A stretch of DNA of 64,000 bases from Nocardioides agri (GCF_013778305.1 NZ_JACEIC010000002.1:2567669-2631668), one strand, 5' to 3'; positions 8,414-18,409 are shown, numbered from the stretch's first letter. Notes: generated by a model not told the origin, from the letters alone. A program made the numbers and translations.

Positions 8414-9883
8414 GTGAGCGAGACGTCCGACCTCCCCGCCCGGCTCCGCGAGGCGCTCGGCGCCGCCCGCTTCGGCTACGACGAGGTCGCGGACCTGCTC
8501 GGCCCGGCGGCGCACCAGGCCCTCGCCCGCAACGAGACCACGCCCGCGCTCCGGCGTACGACCGGCGGCAGCCCGCTCGAGACCCTCACCCGGCTGTTCC
8601 TGCTCCAGGCCGTCGTCGACGCCGACGCCGCCGAGCGCGCCCTGCCCGGGCTCGTCGACCGGCTCACGGCCGAGGGCTTCCTCGAGCGCTCGGTCGGCGA
8701 GGTCGCCGCCCGCCTCGACGTGCGGCCGTACGCCGCCGACGGCGACGCGCTGTGGGTGGTCAGCGACCTGACGCCCGGCCTCGACGGCGGCCCCAACCGG
8801 GTCGGACCCGAGCACGTCCTCGGCATCAGCTCCGCCTCGACCTCCCTCGCCCAGCTGACGATCCGCGACCGGGTCGGCCGCTCGCTCGACCTCGGCACGG
8901 GCTGCGGCGTGCAGGCGCTCCACCTCGCGGGCCACAGCGGAGCCGTCGTCGCCACCGACGTCAACGAGCGGGCGCTGCGGCTGGCCCGCTTCAACGTCGC
9001 CCTCAACGACGTGCGCACGCCGGTCGACGTCCGGGCCGGGTCGTTCTTCGAGCCCGTGCGGGGGGAGCGCTTCGACCTGATCGCGACGAACCCGCCGTTC
9101 GTGATCTCGCCCGCCACCGGCGAGCGCCTCGTCTACCGCGACTCGGGCCTGCCCGGTGACCGCGTCGTCGAGCACATCGTGCGCACGGCCCCCGAGCACC
9201 TCACCGACGGCGGCTGGTGCCAGGTGCTCGCCAACTGGATCGTCCCGGTCGGCACCGACTGGGCGGAGCGGCTGTCGTCGTGGATCGACCCGGAGTGCGA
9301 CGCGTTCGTGGTCCAGCGCGAGGTCCTCGACCCGGCGTCCTACGTCGAGCTCTGGCTCAAGGACGCCGGCCAGCACGGTGCGCCTGACTACGCCGCGCGC
9401 TACGACACCTGGCTGTCGTGGTTCGAGGAGCAGGGCATCGAGGCGGTCGGCTTCGGCTGGATCAACCTGCGCCGGTCGGGGGCCGCCGACCCCGCTCGCG
9501 AGCTCCTGGAGTGGCCGTACGACGTGGAGCAGCCGATCGCCTCCGCGATCGGCGACTGGGCGGCCGGCGCGGACGCGGTGGTCGGCGCCGACTCGCACCT
9601 CGTCGTCCGCTCGGACGTCCAGCAGGAGACGACGGGGCAGCCGGGTGCGGCCGACCCCGAGGTCGTCGTGCTGCGCCAGCAGCGCGGCCTGCGTCGAGCC
9701 CGCCGGGCCGACACCGTCGAGGCGGCCCTGGTCGGTGCGTGCGACGGCGACCTCAGCGTCGGTCAGATCCTCGACGCCGTGAGCGCGCTGCTCGACCTCG
9801 ATCCCGCGCAGACGCGCACGACGTACCTGCCCGTCGTGCGCGAGCTCGTGACGGAGGGCTTCCTCGGCGCTCCCTCACGGTGA
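8414..9883 (+). CDS. Class I SAM-dependent methyltransferase (DUF7059 N-terminal domain)
   Basis: A 489-residue protein. An N-terminal helical domain (about 1-130) precedes a Rossmann methyltransferase core with SAM motif I LDLGTGCGVQALHLA (about 160), VVATDVNERAL, and the NPPF catalytic motif (about 228) typical of enzymes that methylate a planar amine nitrogen in DNA, RNA or a protein glutamine side chain. A C-terminal winged-helix-like domain follows. The same architecture recurs in actinobacterial genomes at this locus. The target is unknown. The 3' end overlaps the convergent 9875-10612 gene by 9 bp. Confidence 0.82.
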   Translation: MSETSDLPARLREALGAARFGYDEVADLLGPAAHQALARNETTPALRRTTGGSPLETLTRLFLLQAVVDADAAERALPGLVDRLTAEGFLERSVGEVAARLDVRPYAADGDALWVVSDLTPGLDGGPNRVGPEHVLGISSASTSLAQLTIRDRVGRSLDLGTGCGVQALHLAGHSGAVVATDVNERALRLARFNVALNDVRTPVDVRAGSFFEPVRGERFDLIATNPPFVISPATGERLVYRDSGLPGDRVVEHIVRTAPEHLTDGGWCQVLANWIVPVGTDWAERLSSWIDPECDAFVVQREVLDPASYVELWLKDAGQHGAPDYAARYDTWLSWFEEQGIEAVGFGWINLRRSGAADPARELLEWPYDVEQPIASAIGDWAAGADAVVGADSHLVVRSDVQQETTGQPGAADPEVVVLRQQRGLRRARRADTVEAALVGACDGDLSVGQILDAVSALLDLDPAQTRTTYLPVVRELVTEGFLGAPSR

Positions 9884-10612
9884 GCTCGGCGACCGGGCTC
9901 CGTCCACGATCCCGTCGAGCTGCACCGGCGGGCCCTCGACCTCGCTGCCGAGCGTCGCGTCGACCTCCAGGCGGAGCATCGGGGTCGGATCGCACGAGGC
10001 TTCGAGGACCCGCACCGTGCCGCTGGAGTCGCCCTCCTGGCTGGACACCTCGTTGTGGTGCGGGCCGCGGGGGTCGGCCGCGAAGAGGATCATCGGCAGG
10101 TCCTCGGTCGCGCGACCGGAGTCGTCGGGGAGGGTGAAGGTACGGTCACCCTGGATCCTGTCCACCGTGCCCTCGAAGTAGACGAACGGCGCCCTCAGGT
10201 CGATGTCGTCGGCGTCCTCGCTGCCGGTGACCCGGATCGGGCTGTACATCCAGATCCGGCCGGCCGCGGTCGAGATCGGGTCGCCGGCGTCGGTGACCGG
10301 AGGTCGACAGCTGACGGTCACGTCGGGGAACGAGACGGTCGAGCCGTCCGGGCGGGTCATCGCGAGCGTGCTGGTCGGGCCCGTGCCCGGGTCGGTCGCG
10401 ACCTGTGCGCCCGCGCCGTCGTCGCCGCTGACCGCGGAGACGACCAGCCCAGCCGCGACGAGCAGGGCGAGGGCCCCGCCGCCCGCGAGCGAGGTCCGTC
10501 GGCGGCGCCGGCGGCTCACCATCCGCCGCTCCACGCGCACCAGGGCGTCGACCGGCGGCGTGACGCCGGCCTCGAGGCGGTCGAACCCGTCCTTGATCTG
10601 CTGCTCGGTCAT
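9875..10612 (-). CDS. Single-pass membrane protein co-encoded with SigE-type sigma factor (possible anti-sigma)
   Basis: A 245-residue protein: a cytoplasmic segment (MTEQQIKDGFDRLEAGVTPPVDALVRVERRM), an arginine cluster, a membrane helix (about 42-62) and an extracytoplasmic domain of about 180 residues with a weak beta-rich character. Its ATG overlaps the stop of the upstream sigma gene (ATGA), so translation is coupled. The arrangement strongly suggests the partner or anti-sigma of that sigma factor, but no zinc-anti-sigma (HxxxCxxC) motif is present, so this role is inferred from context. Confidence 0.7.
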   Translation of the reverse strand: MTEQQIKDGFDRLEAGVTPPVDALVRVERRMVSRRRRRRTSLAGGGALALLVAAGLVVSAVSGDDGAGAQVATDPGTGPTSTLAMTRPDGSTVSFPDVTVSCRPPVTDAGDPISTAAGRIWMYSPIRVTGSEDADDIDLRAPFVYFEGTVDRIQGDRTFTLPDDSGRATEDLPMILFAADPRGPHHNEVSSQEGDSSGTVRVLEASCDPTPMLRLEVDATLGSEVEGPPVQLDGIVDGARSPSSP

Positions 10613-11115
10613 GCCCAGTCCTCTCGTCCGACGGCGGTGCGCAGGGGGCCGTGCTCCCGCGCGTGCTCCCGGAGCCGCTCCGTCCCGCGGGACAGCTGGC
10701 TCTTGACGGTCCCCTCCGAGCAGCCCATCCGCTCGGCGATGCCGCGCACGTCGAGGTCCTCGACGTAGCGCAGCGCCAGTGCGGTGCGCTGCCGGGGCGA
10801 GAGGGTCGCGAGCGCCTCGACCAGCCAGCCGTCGAGCTCCCCGGTGACCACCACGGGTGGCTGCTCCTCCCGCGTGGAGAGCATCGGGAGCTCGCGGCGC
10901 AGCCGGCGCACACGGTCGATGTTCAGCCGCGTCATGACGGTCCGGGCGTACGCCGCCGGCTCGTCGAACCGCGACCGCCCCCACCGCTCGCCCATCCGGG
11001 CGAGCGTCTCCTGGGTGAGGTCCCAGGCGTCGTGCGGGTCGGCCGTCAGCGCGTGCGCGAGCCCGAGCAGCGGCCGCGTCTGCGCGGCGACGAACTCCGA
11101 GAATTCGTGGTCCAC
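10609..11115 (-). CDS. ECF RNA polymerase sigma factor, SigE family
   Basis: A 168-residue ECF sigma factor. Region 2 is seen in FSEFVAAQTRPLLGLAHALTADPHDAWDLTQETL (about 5-38). Region 4 HTH is seen in SPRQRTALALRYVEDL...IAERMGCSEGTVKSQLSRG (about 110-155). It belongs to the SigE-family ECF group frequent in Streptomyces and Nocardioides. Start GTG at 11115 is preceded by GGAGG. Translationally coupled to the downstream membrane protein. A second pair of the same design lies at 47082-48862. Confidence 0.9.
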   Translation of the reverse strand: MDHEFSEFVAAQTRPLLGLAHALTADPHDAWDLTQETLARMGERWGRSRFDEPAAYARTVMTRLNIDRVRRLRRELPMLSTREEQPPVVVTGELDGWLVEALATLSPRQRTALALRYVEDLDVRGIAERMGCSEGTVKSQLSRGTERLREHAREHGPLRTAVGREDWA

Positions 11116-11265
11116 CTGTCCTCCGGCGTCTCGTTGGTGCCCCTCGCCTACCCTCCTATGACGGGGGCGGCGTCTCGAACGTTGAGGGCCGCGGAGCACG
11201 AGTTCCGCGGGACACGCGCTACCGTGATCGGCCGGAACACCCCCACGTAGCAGGAGCAGAGGTCT

Positions 11266-13971
11266 GTGGCCCACAAGTTGGTGATCGTCGAGTCCCCGGC
11301 GAAGGCCCGCACGATCGGCGGGTACCTCGGTCAGGGGTACGTCGTCGAGTCCTCCATCGGCCACATCCGCGACCTCCCGCAGAGCGCCGCTGAGATCCCG
11401 GCGAAGATCAAGGACAAGTGGTGGGGCCGCTTCGGCGTCGACATCGACAACGGCTTCGAGCCCTACTACGTCGTGCCGCGCGACAAGAAGTCGCACATGT
11501 CCAAGCTCAAGACCCTGCTCAAGGACGCTGACGAGCTCTACCTCGCCACCGATGAGGACCGCGAGGGCGAGGCGATCGCCTGGCACCTGCTCGACGAGCT
11601 GAAGCCCCAGGGCATCCCGGTCAAGCGGATGGTCTTCCACGAGATCACCAAGCCCGCGATCCTCGCCGCGGCCGAGAACCCCCGCGAGCTCGCGATGGAC
11701 CTCGTCGAGGCCCAGGAGACCCGGCGCATCCTCGACCGCCTCTACGGCTACGAGGTCAGCCCGGTCCTCTGGAAGAAGGTCATGTCCGGCCTGTCGGCCG
11801 GCCGCGTGCAGTCGGTGGCGACCCGCATGGTCGTCGACCGCGAGCGCGAGCGGATGGCCTTCCGGGTCGCGTCCTACTGGGACCTCGAGGGCACCTTCGA
11901 CGCCGGCGCGTCCAAGGAGCCGCGGATGTTCCCGGCCAAGCTGCACTCGATCGACGGCGCTCGGGTCGCCGGCGGGTCGGACTTCGGGCCCGACGGACTG
12001 CTCAAGGCCAAGAAGGGCGAGCGGGTGCACCTCGACCGCGCCGGGGCCGAGGGCCTGGTCGCGGCGCTGCGCGACACGGCGTACGACGTCCGCTCGGTGG
12101 AGGCCAAGCCCTACCGGCGCTCGCCGTACGCGCCGTTCCGCACGACCACGCTCCAGCAGGAGGCGAGCCGCAAGCTCGGCATGAGCGCCTCGGTGGCGAT
12201 GTCGGTGGCCCAGCGGCTGTACGAGAACGGCTTCATCACCTACATGCGTACCGACTCGACCACGCTCTCCGACGCAGCCGTCGGTGCCGCGCGGGCCCAG
12301 GTGCGCGAGCTCTACGGCGCGGAGTACCTCCCCGACGCGCCGCGCACCTACGCCAGCAAGGTCAAGAACGCGCAGGAGGCGCACGAGGCGATCCGGCCCG
12401 CCGGCGACTCGTTCCGGACCCCGGCGCAGACCGGCCTCACCGGCGACCAGTTCCGTCTCTACGAGCTGATCTGGATGCGCACGGTCGCCTCGCAGATGAA
12501 GGACGCCGTCGGCCAGTCGGTCTCGGTGCGGATCGGCGGCGCGGCCGCCGACGGCCGCGACGTGGTCTTCGGCGCCTCCGGTCGCGTCATCACCTTCCAC
12601 GGCTTCCTCAAGGCCTACGTCGAGGGCACCGAGGGCGGCAAGCGCAGCGACGACGACCAGGTCCCGCTGCCCGACCTGCACGAGGGCGACGCGGTGAGCG
12701 CGGCCTCGCTGGCGGCCAACGGGCACGAGACCAAGCCGCCGGCCCGCTTCACCGAGGCCACGCTCATCAAGGAGCTCGAGGACCGCGAGATCGGCCGGCC
12801 CTCGACGTACGCCTCGATCATCGGCACGATCCTCAACCGCGGCTACGTCTACAAGAAGGGCACCGCGCTGGTGCCCGCGTGGCTGGCGTTCTCGGTCATC
12901 CGGCTGCTGGAGGAGCACTTCCCGCGCCAGGTCTCCTACGAGTTCACCGCCGGCATGGAGGACGTCCTCGACGAGATCGCCGCCGGCCGCAAGGACCGGG
13001 AGAGCGAGCTGGCCGAGTTCTACTTCGGCTCCGACGCCGTCACCGGGCTCAAGCCGCTGGTCGACGGTCTCGGCGACATCGACGCGCGGGAGCTCGCGAC
13101 CTTCCCGATCGGCGGGCCCGACTCCGGCATCCAGCTCCGCGTCGGCCGCTACGGCCCCTATCTCGAGGGACCGGACGACGAGGGCACGCCGTTCGCCCGC
13201 CGCGCCAACGTCCCCGACGACCTGCCGCCCGACGAGCTCACGCTCGAGAAGGCGACCGAGCTGCTCGCCAACCCGGCCGGCGAGGAGATCGAGCTCGGCG
13301 TCCACCCCGAGAGCGGCCTGCAGGTCGTCGCCAAGAACGGGCGCTACGGCCCCTACGTCACCGAGGTGCTGCCCGAGGACGCGAAGAAGAACGACAGGCC
13401 CCGCACGGGCTCGCTCTTCAAGTCGATGTCGCTCGACACGATCACTCTCGACGACGCGCTCAAGCTGCTGTCGCTGCCGCGCGTGGTCGGCGTCGACCCG
13501 GAGTCCGGTGAGGAGATCACCGCGCAGAACGGCCGCTACGGCCCGTACCTGAAGAAGGGCAACGACTCCCGCTCCCTCACCTCCGAGGACCAGCTGCTCA
13601 CCATCGGCCTCGACGAGGCGCTGCGCATCTACGCCCAGCCCAAGCAGCGGGGCCGCGCCGCGGCGGCCGCGCCGCTCAAGGAGCTCGGCGAGGACCCGGT
13701 CTCCAAGCAGCCGATCGTGGTCAAGGCGGGCCGCTTCGGCGAGTACGTCACCGACGGCGAGTACAACGCCACCCTCCGCAAGGACGACTCGGTCGAGGCG
13801 ATCACCCTCGAGCGGGCCGCCGAGCTGCTCGCCGAGCGCCGCGCCAAGGGCCCCGCCAAGAAGGCGGCCAAGAAGACCGCCAAGAAGGCCCCGGCGAAGA
13901 AGACCGCCAAGAAGACCGCCAAGAAGACGACGGCGAAGAAGACCACGAAGGCCGCGGCCAAGAAGTCCTGA
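11266..13971 (+). CDS. topA: DNA topoisomerase I (type IA)
   Basis: A 901-residue omega protein that relaxes negative supercoils through a 5'-phosphotyrosine intermediate. The TOPRIM domain opens with VIVESPAKART and carries the DxDxE acidic triad (Asp96, Asp98, Glu100). The active-site tyrosine is Tyr326 in ITYMRTDST. In place of zinc fingers the C-terminus has several ~80-residue repeats containing NGRYGPY (typical of actinobacterial TopA), followed by a lysine/alanine-rich tail (repeats of KKTAKK) that binds DNA and aids processivity. Start GTG. Essential core gene. Confidence 0.97.
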   Translation: MAHKLVIVESPAKARTIGGYLGQGYVVESSIGHIRDLPQSAAEIPAKIKDKWWGRFGVDIDNGFEPYYVVPRDKKSHMSKLKTLLKDADELYLATDEDREGEAIAWHLLDELKPQGIPVKRMVFHEITKPAILAAAENPRELAMDLVEAQETRRILDRLYGYEVSPVLWKKVMSGLSAGRVQSVATRMVVDRERERMAFRVASYWDLEGTFDAGASKEPRMFPAKLHSIDGARVAGGSDFGPDGLLKAKKGERVHLDRAGAEGLVAALRDTAYDVRSVEAKPYRRSPYAPFRTTTLQQEASRKLGMSASVAMSVAQRLYENGFITYMRTDSTTLSDAAVGAARAQVRELYGAEYLPDAPRTYASKVKNAQEAHEAIRPAGDSFRTPAQTGLTGDQFRLYELIWMRTVASQMKDAVGQSVSVRIGGAAADGRDVVFGASGRVITFHGFLKAYVEGTEGGKRSDDDQVPLPDLHEGDAVSAASLAANGHETKPPARFTEATLIKELEDREIGRPSTYASIIGTILNRGYVYKKGTALVPAWLAFSVIRLLEEHFPRQVSYEFTAGMEDVLDEIAAGRKDRESELAEFYFGSDAVTGLKPLVDGLGDIDARELATFPIGGPDSGIQLRVGRYGPYLEGPDDEGTPFARRANVPDDLPPDELTLEKATELLANPAGEEIELGVHPESGLQVVAKNGRYGPYVTEVLPEDAKKNDRPRTGSLFKSMSLDTITLDDALKLLSLPRVVGVDPESGEEITAQNGRYGPYLKKGNDSRSLTSEDQLLTIGLDEALRIYAQPKQRGRAAAAAPLKELGEDPVSKQPIVVKAGRFGEYVTDGEYNATLRKDDSVEAITLERAAELLAERRAKGPAKKAAKKTAKKAPAKKTAKKTAKKTTAKKTTKAAAKKS

Positions 13972-14007
13972 CGACTGTCGCGCGTCGCACCTGACCTCAC
14001 AGTCGTC
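13970..14007 (+). terminator. Hairpin after topA
   Basis: GACGACTGT (13970-13978, overlapping the stop codon) and ACAGTCGTC (13999-14007) form a 9-bp perfect stem with a 20-nt loop. Confidence 0.5.
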
Positions 14008-14066
14008 GTCGGGCCGTCCTCGGAGCGCGCCGGTCAGGTGCGACGGCCAACGCGCGGACCGCCGGA

Positions 14067-14092
14067 GAATCGTCGGCGCAGGACCCGGGTAC
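14067..14092 (+). promoter_or_regulatory. Candidate stress-sigma promoter (GAATC-N15-GGGTAC)
   Basis: GGGTAC at 14087-14092 matches the -10 of SigB/SigF-type actinobacterial promoters, with GAATC 15 nt upstream fitting the loose GNNTN -35. The hexamer ends only 8 nt before the ATG of the next gene, which would make the transcript leaderless; the gene indeed lacks a Shine-Dalgarno. The -35 is weak. Confidence 0.3.
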
Positions 14093-14100
14093 GGACGGGC

Positions 14101-14265
14101 ATGCCCGGACAGTCGAAGCGCCAGTACGCCGTGGCCGCCGTCGTCATCGGCATCATCGTGGTGGTCCTCGGCGCCTACCTGATCGTCGTGAGCGCGCAGG
14201 GTGGTGACGACACCGGCGAGATCGACCCGCAGAACGGGTACGTCGTCGTCGACCTCCTGCGGTGA
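14101..14265 (+). CDS. Small membrane protein (54 aa)
   Basis: MPGQSKRQYAVAAVVIG... has one long hydrophobic helix (about 9-32) followed by an acidic extracytoplasmic tail ending YVVVDLLR. The ATG at 14101 is preferred to an upstream start at 14038, whose extra residues are only arginine/proline-rich. No ribosome-binding site; possibly leaderless behind a GGGTAC promoter. No known family. Confidence 0.5.
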   Translation: MPGQSKRQYAVAAVVIGIIVVVLGAYLIVVSAQGGDDTGEIDPQNGYVVVDLLR

Positions 14266-14298
14266 GGGCCACTGGCCCGCCCTGACTAGGCTGCGGCC

Positions 14299-15318
14299 AT
14301 GACCGCGTCCCGCGGGCGCCCGCCCACCATGGCCGATGTCGCCGCTCTGGCCCAGGTGAGCCACCAGACCGTCTCCCGCGTCCTCAACGACATGCCCGGG
14401 GTGCACCCGGAGACGGCGAAGCGGGTGCGGGCGGCGATCCGCGAGCTGGGCTACCGACGCAACCAGTCGGCGCGGCTGCTCGCCTCGCGACGGTCGGGCC
14501 TGATCGGCGTCGCGACCTGGGCGATGAACCAGTTCGGGCCCCAGCAGGTGCTGCTCGGCCTCGAGGGCGCGGCCCGCGAGGCCGGCTACGGGCTCTGGCT
14601 CCGCACGATCCGCGAGCTGACCGAGGAGTCGGTCGAGGCCGCGGTCGAGGAGCTCCTGGGGATCGGCGTCGAGGCGGTGGTGCTCGTCGTGCCGCACGAG
14701 ACGGTCTCGCGCTTCGCCCAGGCGACGGACCTCGGGGTGCCGACGCTCGTGCTCGAGGGCGACCTCCAGCGCTCGGAGCTGACCGCGAACGTCGACAACG
14801 TGCTCGGGGCCCGGCTCGCGGTGCGCCACCTGCTCGACCTCGGTCACGAGACCGTCGTGCACGTGGCCGGTCCGCCCGGCTGGAGCGAGGCGTCCGCGCG
14901 GGTGGAGGGCTGGCGGCTGGAGCTCGAGGCGTGGGGCCGGGCCGTGCCGCCGCTGCGGTGGGGCGGCGACTGGAGCAGCGACAGCGGCTACCAGGCGGGC
15001 GTGAAGCTGGCGCGCGAGCCCGAGATCACCGCGGTCTTCGCCGCGAACGACCAGATGGCGCTCGGCGTGATCGCCGCGCTCGGCGACGCGGGGCGCCGGG
15101 TCCCCGACGACGTGAGCGTCGTGGGCTTCGACGACCTGCCCGAGGCGGCCTACTTCCGCCCGCCGCTGACCACGGTCCGCCAGGACTTCGACGAGGTCGG
15201 CCGCCGGGCGATGCGCCTGGTGGCCCGGGCGCTGGCGGGCGAGGAGCGGCCGGTCGAGGACCAGGTCGTGCCGGTGCTGGTGACCCGCTCCTCGAGCACG
15301 GCGCCCACCAGGACCTAG
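14299..15318 (+). CDS. LacI-family transcriptional regulator
   Basis: A 339-residue regulator. It has an N-terminal LacI HTH (TMADVAALAQVSHQTVSRVLND, about 10-31) with hinge helix residues, then a periplasmic-binding-protein-like sugar domain containing FAANDQMALGVI and VSVVGFDDLPEA. Such proteins bind palindromic operators and release them when a sugar is bound. The gene lies immediately upstream of a tandem palindrome (15364-15396) and the ribulokinase, so it very probably controls the kinase and importer cassette and possibly senses L-arabinose or another pentose (inference). Confidence 0.92.
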   Translation: MTASRGRPPTMADVAALAQVSHQTVSRVLNDMPGVHPETAKRVRAAIRELGYRRNQSARLLASRRSGLIGVATWAMNQFGPQQVLLGLEGAAREAGYGLWLRTIRELTEESVEAAVEELLGIGVEAVVLVVPHETVSRFAQATDLGVPTLVLEGDLQRSELTANVDNVLGARLAVRHLLDLGHETVVHVAGPPGWSEASARVEGWRLELEAWGRAVPPLRWGGDWSSDSGYQAGVKLAREPEITAVFAANDQMALGVIAALGDAGRRVPDDVSVVGFDDLPEAAYFRPPLTTVRQDFDEVGRRAMRLVARALAGEERPVEDQVVPVLVTRSSSTAPTRT

Positions 15319-15351
15319 GTCCCGTCCTAGGTAACAGTTTCGACATCTGGC

Positions 15352-15396
15352 TTGACGTCGCCGCTGTGAGCGCTCACGATACGTGAGCGCTCACAG
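15352..15396 (+). promoter_or_regulatory. Promoter with tandem LacI-type operators before araB
   Basis: A -35-like TTGACG (15352-15357) is followed by two identical 12-bp palindromes GTGAGCGCTCAC at 15366-15377 and 15383-15394. Together they make a perfect 15-bp inverted repeat (15364-15378 and 15382-15396) around ATA. Centres are 17 bp apart, and the first palindrome covers the expected -10 position. Sequence fits LacI/GalR-family operators; the gene just upstream encodes such a regulator. Confidence 0.85.
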
Positions 15397-15433
15397 TCGG
15401 GTGAGGGTCGTCACAGCGAAGGGGTGTCTGCGG

Positions 15434-17101
15434 GTGTCAGTCAGCGAGCCGCTCGTCGTCGGAGTCGACTTCGGCACCCTGTCCGGACGCGCCGTGGTGG
15501 TGCGGGTCAGCGACGGGGCCGAGCTCGGCCACGCCACGCACGCCTACGCCCACGGCGTACTCGACCAGCAGCTGCCGGACGGCACCGAGCTCGGCCCGGA
15601 CTGGGCCCTCCAGGTGCCCGACGACTACCGCGAGGTGCTCCGGGTCGCCGTGCCCGCCGCGCTCGCCGCCGCGGGCGCCGACCCGGCCGACGTGATCGCG
15701 ATCGGCACCGACTTCACCGCCTGCACGATGGTGCCGACCACCGCCGACGGCACCCCGCTCAACGAGCTCCCCGAGTACGCCGGCGAGCCGCACGCCTTCA
15801 CCAAGCTCTGGAAGCACCACGCCGCGCAGGGCCAGGCCGACCGCATCAACGAGCTCGCCGCCCAGCGCTCGGAGCCGTGGCTGGCCCGCTTCGGCGGACT
15901 GATCTCCTCGGAGTGGGAGTTCGCGAAGGGCCTCCAGGTCCTCGAGGAGGCGCCTGCGGTGTACGCCGCGATGGACCGCTTCGTCGAGGCCGCCGACTGG
16001 ATCGTCTGGCAGCTGTGCGGCGACTACGTCCGCAACGCCTGCTCCGCCGGCTACAAGGGCATCTACCAGGACGGCACCTACCCGACCCGCGACTTCCTCG
16101 CCGGCCTCAACCCCGCGTTCGCCGGGTTCGTGACCGACAAGCTCGAGCAGAAGATCGGCCGCCTGGGTGCGCCCGCCGGCACGCTCACCGCCGAGGCCGC
16201 CGCCTGGACCGGCCTGCGCGAGGGCATCGTGGTCGCGGTCGGCAACGTCGACGCCCACGTCACCGCGCCGGTCGCCCGGGCCACCGGCCCCGGCCGGATG
16301 GTCGCGATCATGGGCACCTCGACCTGTCACATCCTCAACGCCGAGGTCCTCCGCGAGGTGCCGGGCATGTGCGGCGTCGTCGACGGCGGCATCACCGAGG
16401 GACTGTGGGGCTACGAGGCCGGTCAGTCCGGCGTCGGCGACATCTTCGACTGGTTCGTGCGCACCTCCGTCCCGGAGTCGTACGCCGCCGAGGCGCGCGA
16501 GCGCGGCCTCGACATCCACGAGCTGCTCACCGAGAAGGCCGCCGCGCAGCCCGTCGGCGCCCACGGCCTGGTCGCGCTCGACTGGCACTCCGGCAACCGC
16601 TCCGTGCTGGTCGACCACGAGCTCAGCGGCCTCCTCGTCGGCGCCACGCTGGCGACCCGCCCGGAGGAGGTCTACCGGGCGCTCATCGAGGCGACCGCGT
16701 TCGGCACCCGCCGGATCGTCGAGGCGTTCCGCGACTCAGGCGTCCCGGTGACCGACCTGGTCGTCGCCGGTGGCCTGGTCAAGAACGAGATGCTCATGCA
16801 GATCTACGCCGACGTGCTCGACCTGCCGCTGTCGACGGTCGTGTCGAAGCAGGGCCCCGCCCTCGGCTCGGCCGCGCACGCCGCGGTCGCCGCCGGGTGC
16901 TTCGAGGACATCCACGCCGCCGCCGCCGTCATCGGCGCGATCGACGAGGCGCGGTTCACGCCGAACCCCCCCGACGTGGCGGCGTACGACGCCCTCTACG
17001 CGGAGTACCGCGAGCTCCACGACCACTTCGGCCAGCGCGACACCGCGATGCACCGGCTGCGCCGGATCCGGCGCGCGGCACTCGCAGGAGGCGACCGGTG
17101 A
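15434..17101 (+). CDS. araB: Ribulokinase (FGGY carbohydrate kinase)
   Basis: A 555-residue FGGY kinase that would phosphorylate L-ribulose with [20 protein letters not shown] at the N-terminus and [10 protein letters not shown] in the middle are hallmarks of ribulokinases rather than xylulo- or glycerol kinases; a C-terminal actin-like ATP site ([19 protein letters not shown]) is present. A longer frame starts inside the operator at 15383, so the GTG at 15434, with AAGGGG upstream, is chosen. The usual partners araA and araD do not follow; a monosaccharide importer does. Confidence 0.88.
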   Translation: MSVSEPLVVGVDFGTLSGRAVVVRVSDGAELGHATHAYAHGVLDQQLPDGTELGPDWALQVPDDYREVLRVAVPAALAAAGADPADVIAIGTDFTACTMVPTTADGTPLNELPEYAGEPHAFTKLWKHHAAQGQADRINELAAQRSEPWLARFGGLISSEWEFAKGLQVLEEAPAVYAAMDRFVEAADWIVWQLCGDYVRNACSAGYKGIYQDGTYPTRDFLAGLNPAFAGFVTDKLEQKIGRLGAPAGTLTAEAAAWTGLREGIVVAVGNVDAHVTAPVARATGPGRMVAIMGTSTCHILNAEVLREVPGMCGVVDGGITEGLWGYEAGQSGVGDIFDWFVRTSVPESYAAEARERGLDIHELLTEKAAAQPVGAHGLVALDWHSGNRSVLVDHELSGLLVGATLATRPEEVYRALIEATAFGTRRIVEAFRDSGVPVTDLVVAGGLVKNEMLMQIYADVLDLPLSTVVSKQGPALGSAAHAAVAAGCFEDIHAAAAVIGAIDEARFTPNPPDVAAYDALYAEYRELHDHFGQRDTAMHRLRRIRRAALAGGDR

Positions 17102-17235
17102 CCCGGCGCCCCACCCCAGTCTTCGACGTTCCCGTCGAGGTGGCCGGCATCTTCCCGATGCCGGTCGAGCCCGGGAGGACGGCGCTCGCGCCGCGGTCGC
17201 CCGGGATGTGTCACCGAGAGACTCCGGGCCTGTGA
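17098..17235 (+). CDS. Possible 45-aa ORF overlapping araB stop
   Basis: A GTG overlaps the araB stop (GTGA), giving a 45-residue peptide beginning [22 protein letters not shown]. Codon usage is good but there is no recognisable family or membrane segment. It occupies the place where araD/araA would be expected and may be a remnant of a deleted gene, or simply spacer. Confidence 0.3.
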   Translation: MTRRPTPVFDVPVEVAGIFPMPVEPGRTALAPRSPGMCHRETPGL

Positions 17236-17303
17236 TGCCCGGCGTCGTCCAGACGGCCACGGGACGGACCCTGGCCGGCAGGAAGAACGAAAGGGAGAGG
17301 GCA

Positions 17304-18389
17304 GTGCGCAAGCTCCTCAGCATTGTCGGCGCCACGGTCCTGGCGCTGAGCCTCGCGGCTTGTGGCGGCGACGACGAAAGCGGTTCGAGCGACGGTGGCG
17401 GCGACGCCGGCACCGTTGGCGTCGCGATGCCGACCAAGTCGTCCGAGCGCTGGATCGCCGACGGCAACAACATCAAGTCCCAGCTCGAGGAGGCCGGCTA
17501 CGACGTCGACCTCCAGTACGCCGAGGACGACATCCCGACCCAGGTCTCCCAGGTCGAGAACATGGTCACCAAGGGCGTCGACGTCCTGGTCATCGCGGCG
17601 ATCGACGGCACCGCTCTCGGTGACGTGCTCGAGACCGCGGCCAGCCAGGACATCCCGGTGATCGCGTACGACCGCCTGATCCGCGACAGCGAGAACGTCG
17701 ACTACTACACGACCTTCGACAACTTCAAGGTCGGCGTCATGCAGGCCGAGTCGCTGGTCGAGGGCCTCGAGGCGAGCGGCAAGGCGCCGTACAACGTCGA
17801 GCTCTTCGCCGGCTCCCCCGACGACAACAACGCGACGTTCTTCTGGAACGGCGCCATGTCGGTGCTCCAGCCGATGATCGACTCGGGCGACATCGTCGTC
17901 CCGTCCGGCCAGACCGACTTCGACCAGGCCGCGATCCTGCGTTGGGACCCGGCCACCGCGCAGAAGCGCATGGAGGACATCCTCACCGGCACCTACGCCT
18001 CCGAGACCGTCCAGGGCGTCCTCTCGCCCTACGACGGCCTGTCGCTCGGCATCATCGCCGCCCTCCAGGGCAACGGCTACGGCGGCGGCGGCAAGCCGCT
18101 CCCGGTCGTGACCGGCCAGGACGCCGAGGTCCAGTCGGTGAAGTCGATCCTCGCCGGCGAGCAGTACTCCACGATCTTCAAGGACACGCGTGAGCTGGCC
18201 AAGGTGACCGTGAGCATGATCAAGGCCATCGCCAACGGCGACGACCCCGAGGTCAACGACACCGAGACGTACGACAACGGCGTCAAGGTCGTCCCGTCGT
18301 ACCTCCTCGACCCGGTGCCGGTCGGCAAGGACGACGTGCAGTCGGTCCTCGTCGACTCGGGCTACTACACCGAGGCCGACCTCAAGTAG
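17304..18389 (+). CDS. chvE: Monosaccharide ABC importer, substrate-binding lipoprotein (ChvE-type)
   Basis: A 361-residue type I periplasmic-binding protein with a lipoprotein signal (lipobox LAAC, Cys20) and a low-complexity Gly/Ser/Asp linker. [39 protein letters not shown] and [18 protein letters not shown] match the ChvE/multiple-monosaccharide group, which binds sugars such as arabinose, xylose, glucose and galactose. GTG start with GGGAGAGG upstream. First gene of the chvE-mmsA-mmsB importer, downstream of araB. Confidence 0.9.
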   Translation: MRKLLSIVGATVLALSLAACGGDDESGSSDGGGDAGTVGVAMPTKSSERWIADGNNIKSQLEEAGYDVDLQYAEDDIPTQVSQVENMVTKGVDVLVIAAIDGTALGDVLETAASQDIPVIAYDRLIRDSENVDYYTTFDNFKVGVMQAESLVEGLEASGKAPYNVELFAGSPDDNNATFFWNGAMSVLQPMIDSGDIVVPSGQTDFDQAAILRWDPATAQKRMEDILTGTYASETVQGVLSPYDGLSLGIIAALQGNGYGGGGKPLPVVTGQDAEVQSVKSILAGEQYSTIFKDTRELAKVTVSMIKAIANGDDPEVNDTETYDNGVKVVPSYLLDPVPVGKDDVQSVLVDSGYYTEADLK

Positions 18390-18409
18390 CACCTCGACGT
18401 GATGTGATC

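Noticed and set aside
10609..14862. A 1417-residue minus-strand open frame across topA and LacI
   Set aside because: Antisense shadow of topA (GC-rich codons leave the opposite frame open). Only its last 168 codons, the SigE-type sigma factor starting at 11115, are real.
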